A DNA stretch of 20,635 nucleotides from Anaerolineaceae bacterium UBA6801. Its GTDB lineage: Bacteria > Chloroflexota > Anaerolineae > Anaerolineales > Anaerolineaceae. A program made the position numbers and the translations under genes. This document shows positions 7,499 through 15,164 of the stretch, piece after piece. The stretch is from the NCBI GenBank assembly GCA_002452315.1, contig DKFH01000120.1, positions 9,975-30,609 of the forward strand. The letters run 5' to 3'. Below the pieces are notes generated by a model. It saw only the letters and a list, made by a program, of their open reading frames with translations. It did not search any database and was not told where the DNA came from. How positions within the stretch are numbered: the stretch's first letter is position 1; each line of letters begins with the position of its first letter.

Positions 7499-8155
7499 TT
7501 AATACTTAAGTGGTGCGCTGGCGATTTCGAGGACGGCCTCTTGAAAGGCCTGGCAGGCCGCCTGGCAAGCGCTTTGTGTCCCAGACAGGAGGGCACCCGA
7601 GAAGTTGGTCTCCGACGGAGGTTTGAACCACTCACGCAGTTCTACCTCAGCCCGCTTCAGGGCGACATCGATGGCGTAGGTCGCCTCAATGGGCGGCGCG
7701 ATCAGGTAGGCCAGGGGGGTTCCACCAGGCACGCCTGCCATGGCGCTTAGGTAAGAACCAGAGCGAGAAATGGTGTGGGCAAAGAATGCCAGTGAACCAT
7801 CCTGATTGGCACGATAAAAGTGGGCATATGTTTGGGCGTAGTCAATGCAAGCGACCAGTCCGGCACGGGCCTCGGCGGGGTTAGGCCCAGCCAAGATGCC
7901 GATGATTTCACCGGAGAGTGGGCCGGAGGCGTGTGCTGAACCGGCATAAAAACTATGGGCATAGACCACTTCCACGTCCGCTTTCTTGGTGGCATCATCC
8001 AGGGACACATACAGTGAGTCATCAATGTCACAGGTGACCAGGGCTAAGCTTTTTTGTTCGTGACGCAACCCCAACTTTTCGGCAAAACCGGGATGAACAT
8101 TGGGGATCAGGCGTGCTGAGAGGATGTGGGGGATGATGGGGTCAAGTACGGCCAT
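7499..8155 (-). CDS. eutL: EutL, trimeric (tandem BMC-domain) microcompartment shell protein
   Basis: The 218-residue product matches EutL in length (E. coli about 219) and text throughout. Visible motifs are VEVVYAHSFYAG (61-72), GPNPAEARAG (90-99), SRSGSYLSAMAG (130-141), APPIEATYAID (153-163) and PPSETNFSGALLSGTQSAC (179-197). EutL is a circularly permuted tandem BMC protein that forms pseudohexameric trimers with a gated central pore in the shell facets of ethanolamine microcompartments. The start at 8155 was chosen because AAGGAG lies 8 nt upstream and the protein then begins MAVLDPI, aligning with the family N-terminus; ten extra residues from 8185 have no family match. It is the last gene of the block, 67 bp after eutC. 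Confidence 0.95.
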   Translation of the reverse strand: MAVLDPIIPHILSARLIPNVHPGFAEKLGLRHEQKSLALVTCDIDDSLYVSLDDATKKADVEVVYAHSFYAGSAHASGPLSGEIIGILAGPNPAEARAGLVACIDYAQTYAHFYRANQDGSLAFFAHTISRSGSYLSAMAGVPGGTPLAYLIAPPIEATYAIDVALKRAEVELREWFKPPSETNFSGALLSGTQSACQAACQAFQEAVLEIASAPLKY

Positions 8156-8222
8156 GGCATATGCTCCTTGCTCGAGAATCAACACTTTCGAAAAATAAAT
8201 AGTTGGACATCATTGCTTTGGA

Positions 8223-9131
8223 TCAACCGGTTTCACCTGCTTTTTCCCGTAATGCGATCCCACTAGCCTGGTATTTGAGCGTCTTTTTGACCATCTCAAC
8301 CACGAAGGCACCGCCTTCCAGTGTGTTAGTGCCGCCGTTCATGGTGATCATGCAGACCACATCCCGATCCGCGTCGGTCTTTCCATGGGCAGGCTGCCAG
8401 CCCATATAGGCGCTCATCGCATCCGAGATGCCCAAGCCCGGCCGCTCACCAATCAGGATCACCACGACATCGGCTTTGATGATCTCATTGATGTCATTGA
8501 TGATACCAACGCGCGCATTTTTAATGAAAAAAGGTGTCCCCAAGCTGAGGTTAGCTGCCTTGAGACCTTCCATGATAACCGGATAAATTAGGGGGAAATT
8601 ATTGTTGATTGCTGCTGCACTGAGCCCATCACCGACAACAATTTGAACCTGGGGATTCTTCTCACAGCGTTCCGCGATGATGGCCTGTGACTCTTCGTTT
8701 AGCAGACGTCCGAGGTCAGGCCGCAGCAGGTATTGGACGCGGGATTCAACCTGGCTGTGGACCGTAAAAAGGGCAAATTTATCCAGCACCTCTTGGTCGA
8801 CTTCTCCATAGATGGCATCTTGGGTGATGGCATGATCGGCCTGGAATAAAAGCAGGGTTTCCGTTCTTGGTCGGGGGCCAGCCCGTCCGACACCGAGGCG
8901 GGCGCTCGTAGTGGAACACAGGTTACGGAGCCCTTCAGGGTCATAGGGGTTGGCGACGCCGAGTTTTTTCCGGTTTTCAGGCAGGCTGGGATCTGGTAGA
9001 TCGATACCAGCCTGCTGCTGTTCTGGAATAGGTGAGGGATTCTCCTGGGGCGGATCGATGGCACCGTTCTGCGTCAGCTCTGCCATGATCTCTTTCACAA
9101 TCGCTTGTATGTCGATTTCTTTGTTATCCAT
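8223..9131 (-). CDS. eutC: Ethanolamine ammonia-lyase small subunit (light chain)
   Basis: The 302-residue product is EutC, the cobalamin-binding partner of EutB in the (EutB-EutC) enzyme that splits ethanolamine to acetaldehyde and ammonia using adenosylcobalamin. Family motifs are GRAGPRPRT (82-90), LLRPDLGR (135-142), VVGDGLS (165-171), LGTPFF (197-202) and IGERPGLG (227-234). The first 19 residues, MDNKEIDIQAIVKEIMAEL, form an amphipathic helix like the E. coli EutC N-terminus, which is known to direct cargo into the Eut shell. A variable Pro-rich linker (about 24-50) follows. The start at 9131 has GAGG 5 nt upstream and lies 10 bp after the eutB stop codon; the longer frame from 9167 would overlap eutB and adds an unrelated extension. 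Confidence 0.96.
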   Translation of the reverse strand: MDNKEIDIQAIVKEIMAELTQNGAIDPPQENPSPIPEQQQAGIDLPDPSLPENRKKLGVANPYDPEGLRNLCSTTSARLGVGRAGPRPRTETLLLFQADHAITQDAIYGEVDQEVLDKFALFTVHSQVESRVQYLLRPDLGRLLNEESQAIIAERCEKNPQVQIVVGDGLSAAAINNNFPLIYPVIMEGLKAANLSLGTPFFIKNARVGIINDINEIIKADVVVILIGERPGLGISDAMSAYMGWQPAHGKTDADRDVVCMITMNGGTNTLEGGAFVVEMVKKTLKYQASGIALREKAGETG

Positions 9132-9141
9132 CAGATCCTCT

Positions 9142-10509
9142 TTATTTTTGCAAGAAGAATGAGGCATCGCCGGCTTTTTCGGTGAGAACCCCGTCCTTCA
9201 TCAAGCCCAAATCTTCCATCCAGGCCTCAAATTCGGGTATAGGCCGCAGACCGAGCAGCTGGCGCAGGCTGGCGGTGTCATGGTAGCTGGTGGATTGATA
9301 GCTGAGCATAATATCATCCCCCATGGGTACGCCCATGAAGTAGCAGCAACCGGTTGTTGTCAGCAGTACGGCCAGGTTTTCAATGTCGTTCTGGGTTGCA
9401 ACAGCATGATTGGTGTAGCAGGCATCACATCCCATGGGGATACCGGTCAGTTTACCCATGAAGTGGTCCTCCAGGCCTGCCCGAGTAATTTGAACAGAAT
9501 CGTAGAGATATTCGGGTCCAATGAACCCGACAACGGTGTTGACGATGAAAGGATGATAGCGCCTGGCCAAGCCGTAGCAACGGGCTTCCATGGTCAACTG
9601 GTCTGCCCCCTCATGGGCGCCGGCTGAAAGGGCCGTCCCCTGGCCTGTTTCAAAATAGAAATAATTCGGCCCGTTGCTGTTACAGTACTTTCGTGCCATT
9701 TGATATGCTTCATCCAAAAGCCCAACCGAAATCCCAAATCCTTGATTGGCTTTCTCTGATCCAGCCAAGCTTTGAAAAAGCAGATCAATGGGCACACCCC
9801 GTTTTAAGGCTTCCATTTGGGTGGTGATATGGGCTAAGACTGAGTTTTGGGTGGGGATCTTCCAGGTGGTGATTACCTGGTGGGTCATCTCAAATAAGCG
9901 GCTGACGCTTGAGAGTGAGTCATCCGAGGGGTTGATCCCGATCACGCAGTCACCAGAGCCAAAGGATAACCCTTCATAGATCGAGGCTTTGATCCCCGCC
10001 GGTGAATCAGTGGGGTGATTGGGCTGGTTACGTGATGAGAGGGTGCCCGGCAGTCCGATAGTGGTATTGCAATGGGCTGTCACCCGGATTTTCTTGGCAG
10101 CAATCATCAGGTCCAGGTTTGACATCAGCTTAGCAACACCGGCTATCATTTCAGCCGTCAGGCCGTTGCTGATGCGGCGGATCATGGCCGAGGTTGTGGT
10201 ATCTGCCAGCAGCCATTCGCGCAGTTCACCCAGCTGCATCGATTTGATTTCAGCATAGATGGTCTCATTAACCCCTTCATCAATCACACGTGTGACCTCA
10301 TCCCTTTCATGTGGAATGGCGGGGTTTTGGCGCAGTGTTTCAAGGGTGACATGAGCGAGCACGTGTTTGGCGGCCATACGTTCAGCAGCACTTTCTGCAG
10401 CAATGCCGGCCTGTCGGTCACCAGATTTTTCTTCGTTGGCTTTTGCCAGCAATTCTTTGATGGTGCCGAACTCATAGGTTTTACCGAACAATTTAGTTCT
10501 TAGAAGCAT
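9142..10509 (-). CDS. eutB: Ethanolamine ammonia-lyase large subunit (heavy chain)
   Basis: The 455-residue product is a full-length EutB, the TIM-barrel catalytic subunit of adenosylcobalamin-dependent ethanolamine ammonia-lyase. Residues reported to line the E. coli active site are present at the same numbers: Arg160 and Gln162 (in SSRNQPNHPTD), Asn193 (GINPSDD), Glu287 (YFYFETGQG), Phe329, Asp362 (MGCDACYTNH) and Met392. This argues for an active enzyme with no insertion or deletion before residue 392. AAAGGAAG stands 4-5 nt before the ATG. The gene lies 24 bp after eutA and 10 bp before eutC, so the two subunits should be translated together. Confidence 0.98.
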   Translation of the reverse strand: MLLRTKLFGKTYEFGTIKELLAKANEEKSGDRQAGIAAESAAERMAAKHVLAHVTLETLRQNPAIPHERDEVTRVIDEGVNETIYAEIKSMQLGELREWLLADTTTSAMIRRISNGLTAEMIAGVAKLMSNLDLMIAAKKIRVTAHCNTTIGLPGTLSSRNQPNHPTDSPAGIKASIYEGLSFGSGDCVIGINPSDDSLSSVSRLFEMTHQVITTWKIPTQNSVLAHITTQMEALKRGVPIDLLFQSLAGSEKANQGFGISVGLLDEAYQMARKYCNSNGPNYFYFETGQGTALSAGAHEGADQLTMEARCYGLARRYHPFIVNTVVGFIGPEYLYDSVQITRAGLEDHFMGKLTGIPMGCDACYTNHAVATQNDIENLAVLLTTTGCCYFMGVPMGDDIMLSYQSTSYHDTASLRQLLGLRPIPEFEAWMEDLGLMKDGVLTEKAGDASFFLQK

Positions 10510-10533
10510 GATCTTCCTTTATCAAAACTCGCA

Positions 10534-11982
10534 TCAATCGTAAAAAATCAAGGTCTTGACCGAAAGCGGCACGATACGACCATCGAGGATCGGCTCACCA
10601 ATATCGATGTAATCACCCTCACCCAGGCCGATTTGATCAACACTGATCAAGGGAAGATGTGGTGCCAAGGCATTGATTGTCTGCCCGAGTACCTGAGCAT
10701 AATCCATTTCGATTACCAACACCAGGGGTACGCCAGGTGCTAGTTTGTGGGCAGCAAAATTGACCAGGCCTTCTGCAACCTGATGCATGCAATCATAATC
10801 AAGCTGATCAGGGAGATCCAGTGCAATGGCGTAAGTGGTCGCTTCAAGGTTGATGTCCCAGCGATGAATGGCCTCCTGGATGGCAGTGATTAAATACTCG
10901 GGTGCGGGGCATGCTGCTAGAGAAAGTTTAGGTCGGATCACCGGGAGGTTACGTACGGGGAGAATATCCGCGTCGGTCCAGATGGTGCTGCCGCTGAGGG
11001 TGATGGTTTGGCTGGAAGCGCCGATGACCGTGGCGCGGGTGGTCTGTGTTGTCGCGGCCACATTCATTTTGCTCAGCCTTGCGTTGTGAAGCAGTGAGCG
11101 GGCAAACAGCGGTCCGACATCATCATGGATGAGGACATCGTCCAAGGTTTCAATCTTAACCGGTTGGTAATAATAAGCTGCGACACCACCAGAGAAGAAG
11201 AGGACTTTAGAAGCATCCGCACCTTTCAAGGGCGGCGTGAGGTATAGCCTTCGGCCGAGGTCTGACACAGTTCCGCACACCAGATCTGCTACCAACTCTG
11301 CCATGCATTCGGTGAAACCTTGTAGAGCTTCAAGTTCGACGCGCTGACCCTGGCGGATAGGCAGCCCGAGGGTATCGATGATGATTTGGCCGGAGGGTGC
11401 AATGTGCCTGACAACCCCGGTGGCTCGATCTACAATGAGCTGACGCCCGCCAACCGCCAGGGTGGATGATGAGAGGTGATCCCCGATGCGGAAGATGGCG
11501 GCATTGGCAGTACCTCCGCCGATATCGACATTGGTCACCTGTGCAAAGCGTTCGATCGAATATGCGGCTGCACCTGAGCCGCGGGCGGCAATTTGTGCTT
11601 CCAGGTTTGGGCCGGCAACAGTGACCACAAATTCGCCAGCAAGGTCGGCCAGAGCTTGGAGGATTTGATCTGCATTTTGTGTCCGTGCAATTTCACCGGT
11701 GATGATGACCGCCCCAGTATTGATTTGCTCTGGGCGGATCGAGGCGTTGCGATATTCATCCCTGATGATTTTGATCAGGGCTGGCACATCGACCTGTTTT
11801 GGGTTTACAAGCGGTGTGAAATGGATTGCGCTCTCAAACAGGGTGGCTTTGTCGACCACATCAAAGCGCGGCACCCTGCCCGGCCTGGCGATATCTGCAA
11901 TTTGCAGGCGGGAGAAGACGAGTTTGGTGGTGGTTGTGCCGACATCGATGCCAACACTGATCATTTCTCGCGCATGGGACAT
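10534..11982 (-). CDS. eutA: Ethanolamine ammonia-lyase reactivating factor EutA
   Basis: The 482-residue product is EutA, an ASKHA-fold ATPase that exchanges damaged cobalamin from EutBC. The phosphate-binding motif IDVGTTTTK is at residues 12-20, and a second motif, VDIGGGTANAAIF, is at about 152-164. VVITGE-type text (AVIITGEIARTQNA) and a late ATVIGASSQTITLSGSTIW also match the family. The ATG at 11982 was taken because GAGGAAG lies about 10 nt upstream; a TTG one codon earlier and an internal ATG six codons later are alternatives. It sits 18 bp after the BMC-H gene and 24 bp before eutB, so it is part of the same transcript. Presence of the reactivase supports a working B12 enzyme. Confidence 0.96.
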   Translation of the reverse strand: MSHAREMISVGIDVGTTTTKLVFSRLQIADIARPGRVPRFDVVDKATLFESAIHFTPLVNPKQVDVPALIKIIRDEYRNASIRPEQINTGAVIITGEIARTQNADQILQALADLAGEFVVTVAGPNLEAQIAARGSGAAAYSIERFAQVTNVDIGGGTANAAIFRIGDHLSSSTLAVGGRQLIVDRATGVVRHIAPSGQIIIDTLGLPIRQGQRVELEALQGFTECMAELVADLVCGTVSDLGRRLYLTPPLKGADASKVLFFSGGVAAYYYQPVKIETLDDVLIHDDVGPLFARSLLHNARLSKMNVAATTQTTRATVIGASSQTITLSGSTIWTDADILPVRNLPVIRPKLSLAACPAPEYLITAIQEAIHRWDINLEATTYAIALDLPDQLDYDCMHQVAEGLVNFAAHKLAPGVPLVLVIEMDYAQVLGQTINALAPHLPLISVDQIGLGEGDYIDIGEPILDGRIVPLSVKTLIFYD

Positions 11983-12000
11983 CAAAACGGCTTCCTCAGA

Positions 12001-12288
12001 TTAATCCGCACTCGGTAAAATGCCCTCAATATCGCTATGAGGTCTCGGGATGACATGCACGCTCACCAGCTCACCAACACGTTTTGCTGCTGCTGCGCCA
12101 GCATCCGTGGCAGCTTTTACCGCGCCGACATCACCGCGCACCATAACGGTCACATATCCCCCGCCAATGGTCTCCTTGCCGATCAATCGAACATTGGCAG
12201 ATTTCACCATTGCGTCTGCAGCCTCAATTGCACCTACCAAACCCTTGGTCTCAACCATACCCAGAGCAATCATTGCTAATTCTGGCAT
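12001..12288 (-). CDS. eutM: Hexameric BMC shell protein (EutM/PduA type)
   Basis: The 95-residue product is a single-domain BMC-H protein, the tile that forms hexagonal shell facets. Hallmarks are ALGMVETKGLVGAIEAADAM (8-27), a conserved edge lysine in AMVKSANV, pore loop TIGGG (40-44), VMVRGDVGAVKAATDAG (48-64) and VHVIPRPH (77-84) with the edge arginine. The IGGG pore is that of EutM rather than the IGSG of PduA. A strong Shine-Dalgarno AAAGGAGG lies 5 nt upstream, consistent with the high output needed for shell protein. It is separated from the ABC ATPase gene by 116 bp, the largest gap in the block, so a secondary promoter or processing site could exist there, although I see no clear boxes. 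Confidence 0.94.
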   Translation of the reverse strand: MPELAMIALGMVETKGLVGAIEAADAMVKSANVRLIGKETIGGGYVTVMVRGDVGAVKAATDAGAAAAKRVGELVSVHVIPRPHSDIEGILPSAD

Positions 12289-12404
12289 TTTGGCCTCCTT
12301 TGAATACCTTGTTTCAAATTTCTGTTTTCTAACTTACCTGCATAATTGGAATCTTTTAATCCGTAATACCTGCCTCACAGCTTCATGGGTTGTCATCGTC
12401 CGTG

Positions 12405-13412
12405 TTACAGTTCGATGATTTCTTCCTTTTTAATGGCAAGGAAAACCGTCTCGCCATTGATATAGGGCATGCCGCTTTCATAAACCACGTCTGCATTGAT
12501 AGAAATATCCCCACACAGGATGTTGTAGCGGATGATATTCCCATGAAAAATACTGTTGGTGATAACGCCCTGTAAATGAAATCGATCTTGATCAAGATTG
12601 GGTGTGTAACTCAAACGCACAATCTCAGGGCGGATGGCCACATCCTGACAGGTCAGGGTTTCACCACAGGCTCGACTGAAATCTGCCGCTGGGAGGATCG
12701 TATAGTTACCAATAAAGGTGGCAGCAAATTTCGTGCGCGGCCGTGCGTAGAGTTCGGTGACAGTTCCGCTTTGCTCAATGAATCCTTCGTTAAATAAGTG
12801 AATCATATCCGATAGAACCATGGCTTCGTCCTGGTCATGGGTGACGAAAATGGTGGTGATGTTGAGCTCTTTTTGAATGCGGCGGATTTCGATTTGAAGA
12901 TTGCGACGTAGGAGCGCATCAATGGCTGAAAGGGGCTCATCGAGGAGCAGCACTTTGGGTTCTGTGACAATCGCCCTGGCCAGGGCCACTCGCTGCTGCT
13001 GCCCGCCAGAGAGTTGACTGGGGTACTGATTGATTTTTTCTTCGAGCCCAACCAGCGCTAAGATCTGCTTGACCTTTTTTTCGATCTGAGCTTTTGGCAT
13101 TTTTTTCTGCTTGAGGCCGTAGGCGACATTCTGGAAAACGCTCAAATTTGGGAAGAGAGAATACTGCTGAAAGACCATTCCAATGCCGCGATTTCTTGCG
13201 CTGTCATCCGTGATATCTTTGCCATCCAGGTAAACTTTACCTGAAGAAACAAGCTCCAGGCCAGCCAAGCAACGCAGCAGGGTACTTTTCCCGCATCCAG
13301 AAGGTCCTAGTAAAGTGACCAACTGTCCTTTCTCTACCTCAAGGTTAATATCCTGTAAGACATGGTTTGTGCCGAAGTATTTATTGACATTCTCAAAAAC
13401 AATATATGACAT
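12405..13412 (-). CDS. ABC transporter ATP-binding protein (PotA/FbpC-like, with TOBE-type C-terminus)
   Basis: The 335-residue product is the importer ATPase of the spermidine/iron/2-aminoethylphosphonate group. Walker A is GPSGCGKST (36-44), the Q-loop is MVFQQYSLFP (79-88), the signature is LSGGQQQR (134-141), Walker B is VLLLDEP (154-160) followed by the D-loop SAID, and the switch histidine is in FVTHDQDEA (189-197). Residues after about 235 form the regulatory TOBE-like region (VAIRPEIVRL). All catalytic motifs are intact. AAAGGAAG precedes the ATG by 7 nt. The gene starts 3 bp after the second permease stop, so it is translationally coupled to it. Substrate inferred from the eut context, not from sequence. 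Confidence 0.92.
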   Translation of the reverse strand: MSYIVFENVNKYFGTNHVLQDINLEVEKGQLVTLLGPSGCGKSTLLRCLAGLELVSSGKVYLDGKDITDDSARNRGIGMVFQQYSLFPNLSVFQNVAYGLKQKKMPKAQIEKKVKQILALVGLEEKINQYPSQLSGGQQQRVALARAIVTEPKVLLLDEPLSAIDALLRRNLQIEIRRIQKELNITTIFVTHDQDEAMVLSDMIHLFNEGFIEQSGTVTELYARPRTKFAATFIGNYTILPAADFSRACGETLTCQDVAIRPEIVRLSYTPNLDQDRFHLQGVITNSIFHGNIIRYNILCGDISINADVVYESGMPYINGETVFLAIKKEEIIEL

Positions 13413-13415
13413 GAA

Positions 13416-14219
13416 TTATCTTCCTTTGCTTTCAGTCTTTTGCCGGTTGTCTCTACTTTGGACGTAGAGCACCAACGCCGTGATGAGGAATGTGGTCAGC
13501 ATGATAATCACAAAAACTGCTGAGGCTTCTGTGCTGGAGCGTTTCATAGCCAAGAAAAGAAAAATCTGCACATTCTGAAAAGAACTACCGGTAATATTGC
13601 GGATGATCACATAATCACCGAAAATGATCCCCACTGCCAGTAGCGAGGAAACCGTGATGCCAGATATGATGTTGGGAACGATGATGCGGATGAAGGCTTC
13701 CAACTTGCTGGAACCCAACATTTCTGCAGCCTCAATCAGCATTGGCATATTGATCGAATGCATGCTGTTGCGGATTCCTTGGTAAATATAGGGCAAGATG
13801 ATGATGCAGTAAGCACCAAACAACATCACTTGGCGGATACCTAAGAAACTTCTGGAACCTGAATACAGAGAAAGGATACTGACGGATAAGATCACGCCCT
13901 GGATGGTATAGGGGATCATACACAGGATTTGGACATACTTCTCCAACTTGGGAAAATAGACAGTAACCACAAATAGTGCCAGGAGTGTAATGGTTACCGT
14001 GATCAAGATGGGGATGATGCACACCAGGATGGTGCGTCCCAATGAGCGCATAAAAGCCTGGTTGGAGAGCAGATCGCCATAATGTTTAAGTGTAAAACCT
14101 TCCGGAACAATATCGGTCCATTTTTGGAACATCGAATAGGTGGCAGTAGCAACCAGGGGAGTGAGCAAATATATGATGATGATAATGATAATGAGGGTAG
14201 ACCAAATTTTCGGTTTCAT
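13416..14219 (-). CDS. ABC transporter permease (PotC-like)
   Basis: The 267-residue product is an inner-membrane permease with about six membrane spans. The EAA motif that docks the ATPase is at 163-182: EAAEMLGSSKLEAFIRIIVP. The N-terminus holds a long hydrophobic run of Ile residues. GGAGGT lies upstream of the ATG inside the end of the previous gene. The ATG directly abuts the stop codon of the first permease, so translation is coupled. It would form a heterodimeric channel with the other permease. Its closest group by text is the second permease of polyamine/iron/aminoethylphosphonate importers. Confidence 0.9.
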   Translation of the reverse strand: MKPKIWSTLIIIIIIIYLLTPLVATATYSMFQKWTDIVPEGFTLKHYGDLLSNQAFMRSLGRTILVCIIPILITVTITLLALFVVTVYFPKLEKYVQILCMIPYTIQGVILSVSILSLYSGSRSFLGIRQVMLFGAYCIIILPYIYQGIRNSMHSINMPMLIEAAEMLGSSKLEAFIRIIVPNIISGITVSSLLAVGIIFGDYVIIRNITGSSFQNVQIFLFLAMKRSSTEASAVFVIIMLTTFLITALVLYVQSRDNRQKTESKGR

Positions 14220-15080
14220 TTAACGCCACCTCCATTTTGATGTCTGACGATTTATAAAATTATTGATCAGAATAGCGGCCAGCATTAACAACATCATCAC
14301 AACAGATAGGGCAGCACCTAAGTGTGGTCGGGTGGTCATATCGCCGGTGAACATGCCCGTAATGTTGATGGCAAGCAGTGAGTAGTTGTTCATCAGCAGG
14401 GCATAGGCCGTGGCATAAGCAGCCAGGGCGTTGGCAAACAGAACACTTAAAGTACCAAAAATGCTTGGAAGCAGCACCGGGATACCTACTTTGGTCCAGA
14501 AGGTGAAGCCATTACCGTTCAAGAGTAGATTGGCTTCCTTCCATTCCTGGCGAATACCGTAAAAAGCAGGCACCAGAAGCAGTGTGGCCAGGGGAATTTG
14601 AAAATAGATATACATCAAATTAAGACCGGTGCTTGTATACAGGTCAAAATTAGCCAGCGCAGTTAAACCATATGTCTTGGCAAATTGAATGATGACACCA
14701 GAATTCCCTAAGATGATCATATAGGCAAAAGCCAGGGGAACACCAGCAAAATTGGACACCATATTTAATATGGTTAGAAACACATTTTTGATCTTTCCAG
14801 TCGAATTATGGAAGGCTTGGGCGCCGATAAAACCGATGACGATGCCAAAAAATGCAGAAATGCCAGTGACTTTCAAGCTATTGATGATCGCCCTTTGATA
14901 AGCAAGCCTGGTGAAGGCAGTAATGTAGTTATCCAAGGTGAAAAGAATGCTTTTATCAACTTCCGAACGGAAGCTGCTGAGGATCATCATCAACAGCGGT
15001 AATATCTCGTAAAGGAATACAACAATCAAGAAGGGGAGGAGCGCTAGAAAATATAGCTTTATATTTGTCTTTTTCTTCAC
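14220..15080 (-). CDS. ABC transporter permease (PotB-like)
   Basis: The 286-residue product has about six membrane spans and a variant EAA motif at 182-204, beginning EANLLLNGNGFTFW and ending GIPVLLP. A conserved NFAGVPLAFAYMIILGNSG stretch is at 110-128. The start is GTG, with GGAG 6 nt upstream; a GTG start together with the hairpin just upstream suggests lower output than the binding protein. It is the first permease after the binding-protein gene, 84 bp downstream of it. Family identity is clear; substrate is not decided by sequence. Confidence 0.9.
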   Translation of the reverse strand: MKKKTNIKLYFLALLPFLIVVFLYEILPLLMMILSSFRSEVDKSILFTLDNYITAFTRLAYQRAIINSLKVTGISAFFGIVIGFIGAQAFHNSTGKIKNVFLTILNMVSNFAGVPLAFAYMIILGNSGVIIQFAKTYGLTALANFDLYTSTGLNLMYIYFQIPLATLLLVPAFYGIRQEWKEANLLLNGNGFTFWTKVGIPVLLPSIFGTLSVLFANALAAYATAYALLMNNYSLLAINITGMFTGDMTTRPHLGAALSVVMMLLMLAAILINNFINRQTSKWRWR

Positions 15081-15100
15081 GGTATCTCCAATTTACAAAG

Positions 15101-15126
15101 AGGGGCGTATAAACATATACGCCCCT
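15101..15126 (-). promoter_or_regulatory. Intercistronic hairpin between binding-protein and permease genes
   Basis: AGGGGCGTATA and TATACGCCCCT are perfect 11-bp inverted repeats around a 4-nt loop. On the transcribed strand the stem is followed by CTTTGTAAATT, a poor T-run. It can act as a partial terminator or as an mRNA 3'-end stabiliser for the binding-protein message, both common after solute-binding protein genes. Confidence 0.7.
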
Positions 15127-15164
15127 GAATTTCAAGCCTTCAATTTACAAGTTTATCAAATTGA

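Noticed and set aside
15101..15126. The hairpin as a full terminator separating the binding-protein gene from the transporter/eut genes
   Set aside because: The following T-run is interrupted (CTTTGTAAA), and the downstream genes have no evident promoter of their own in the 84-bp gap.
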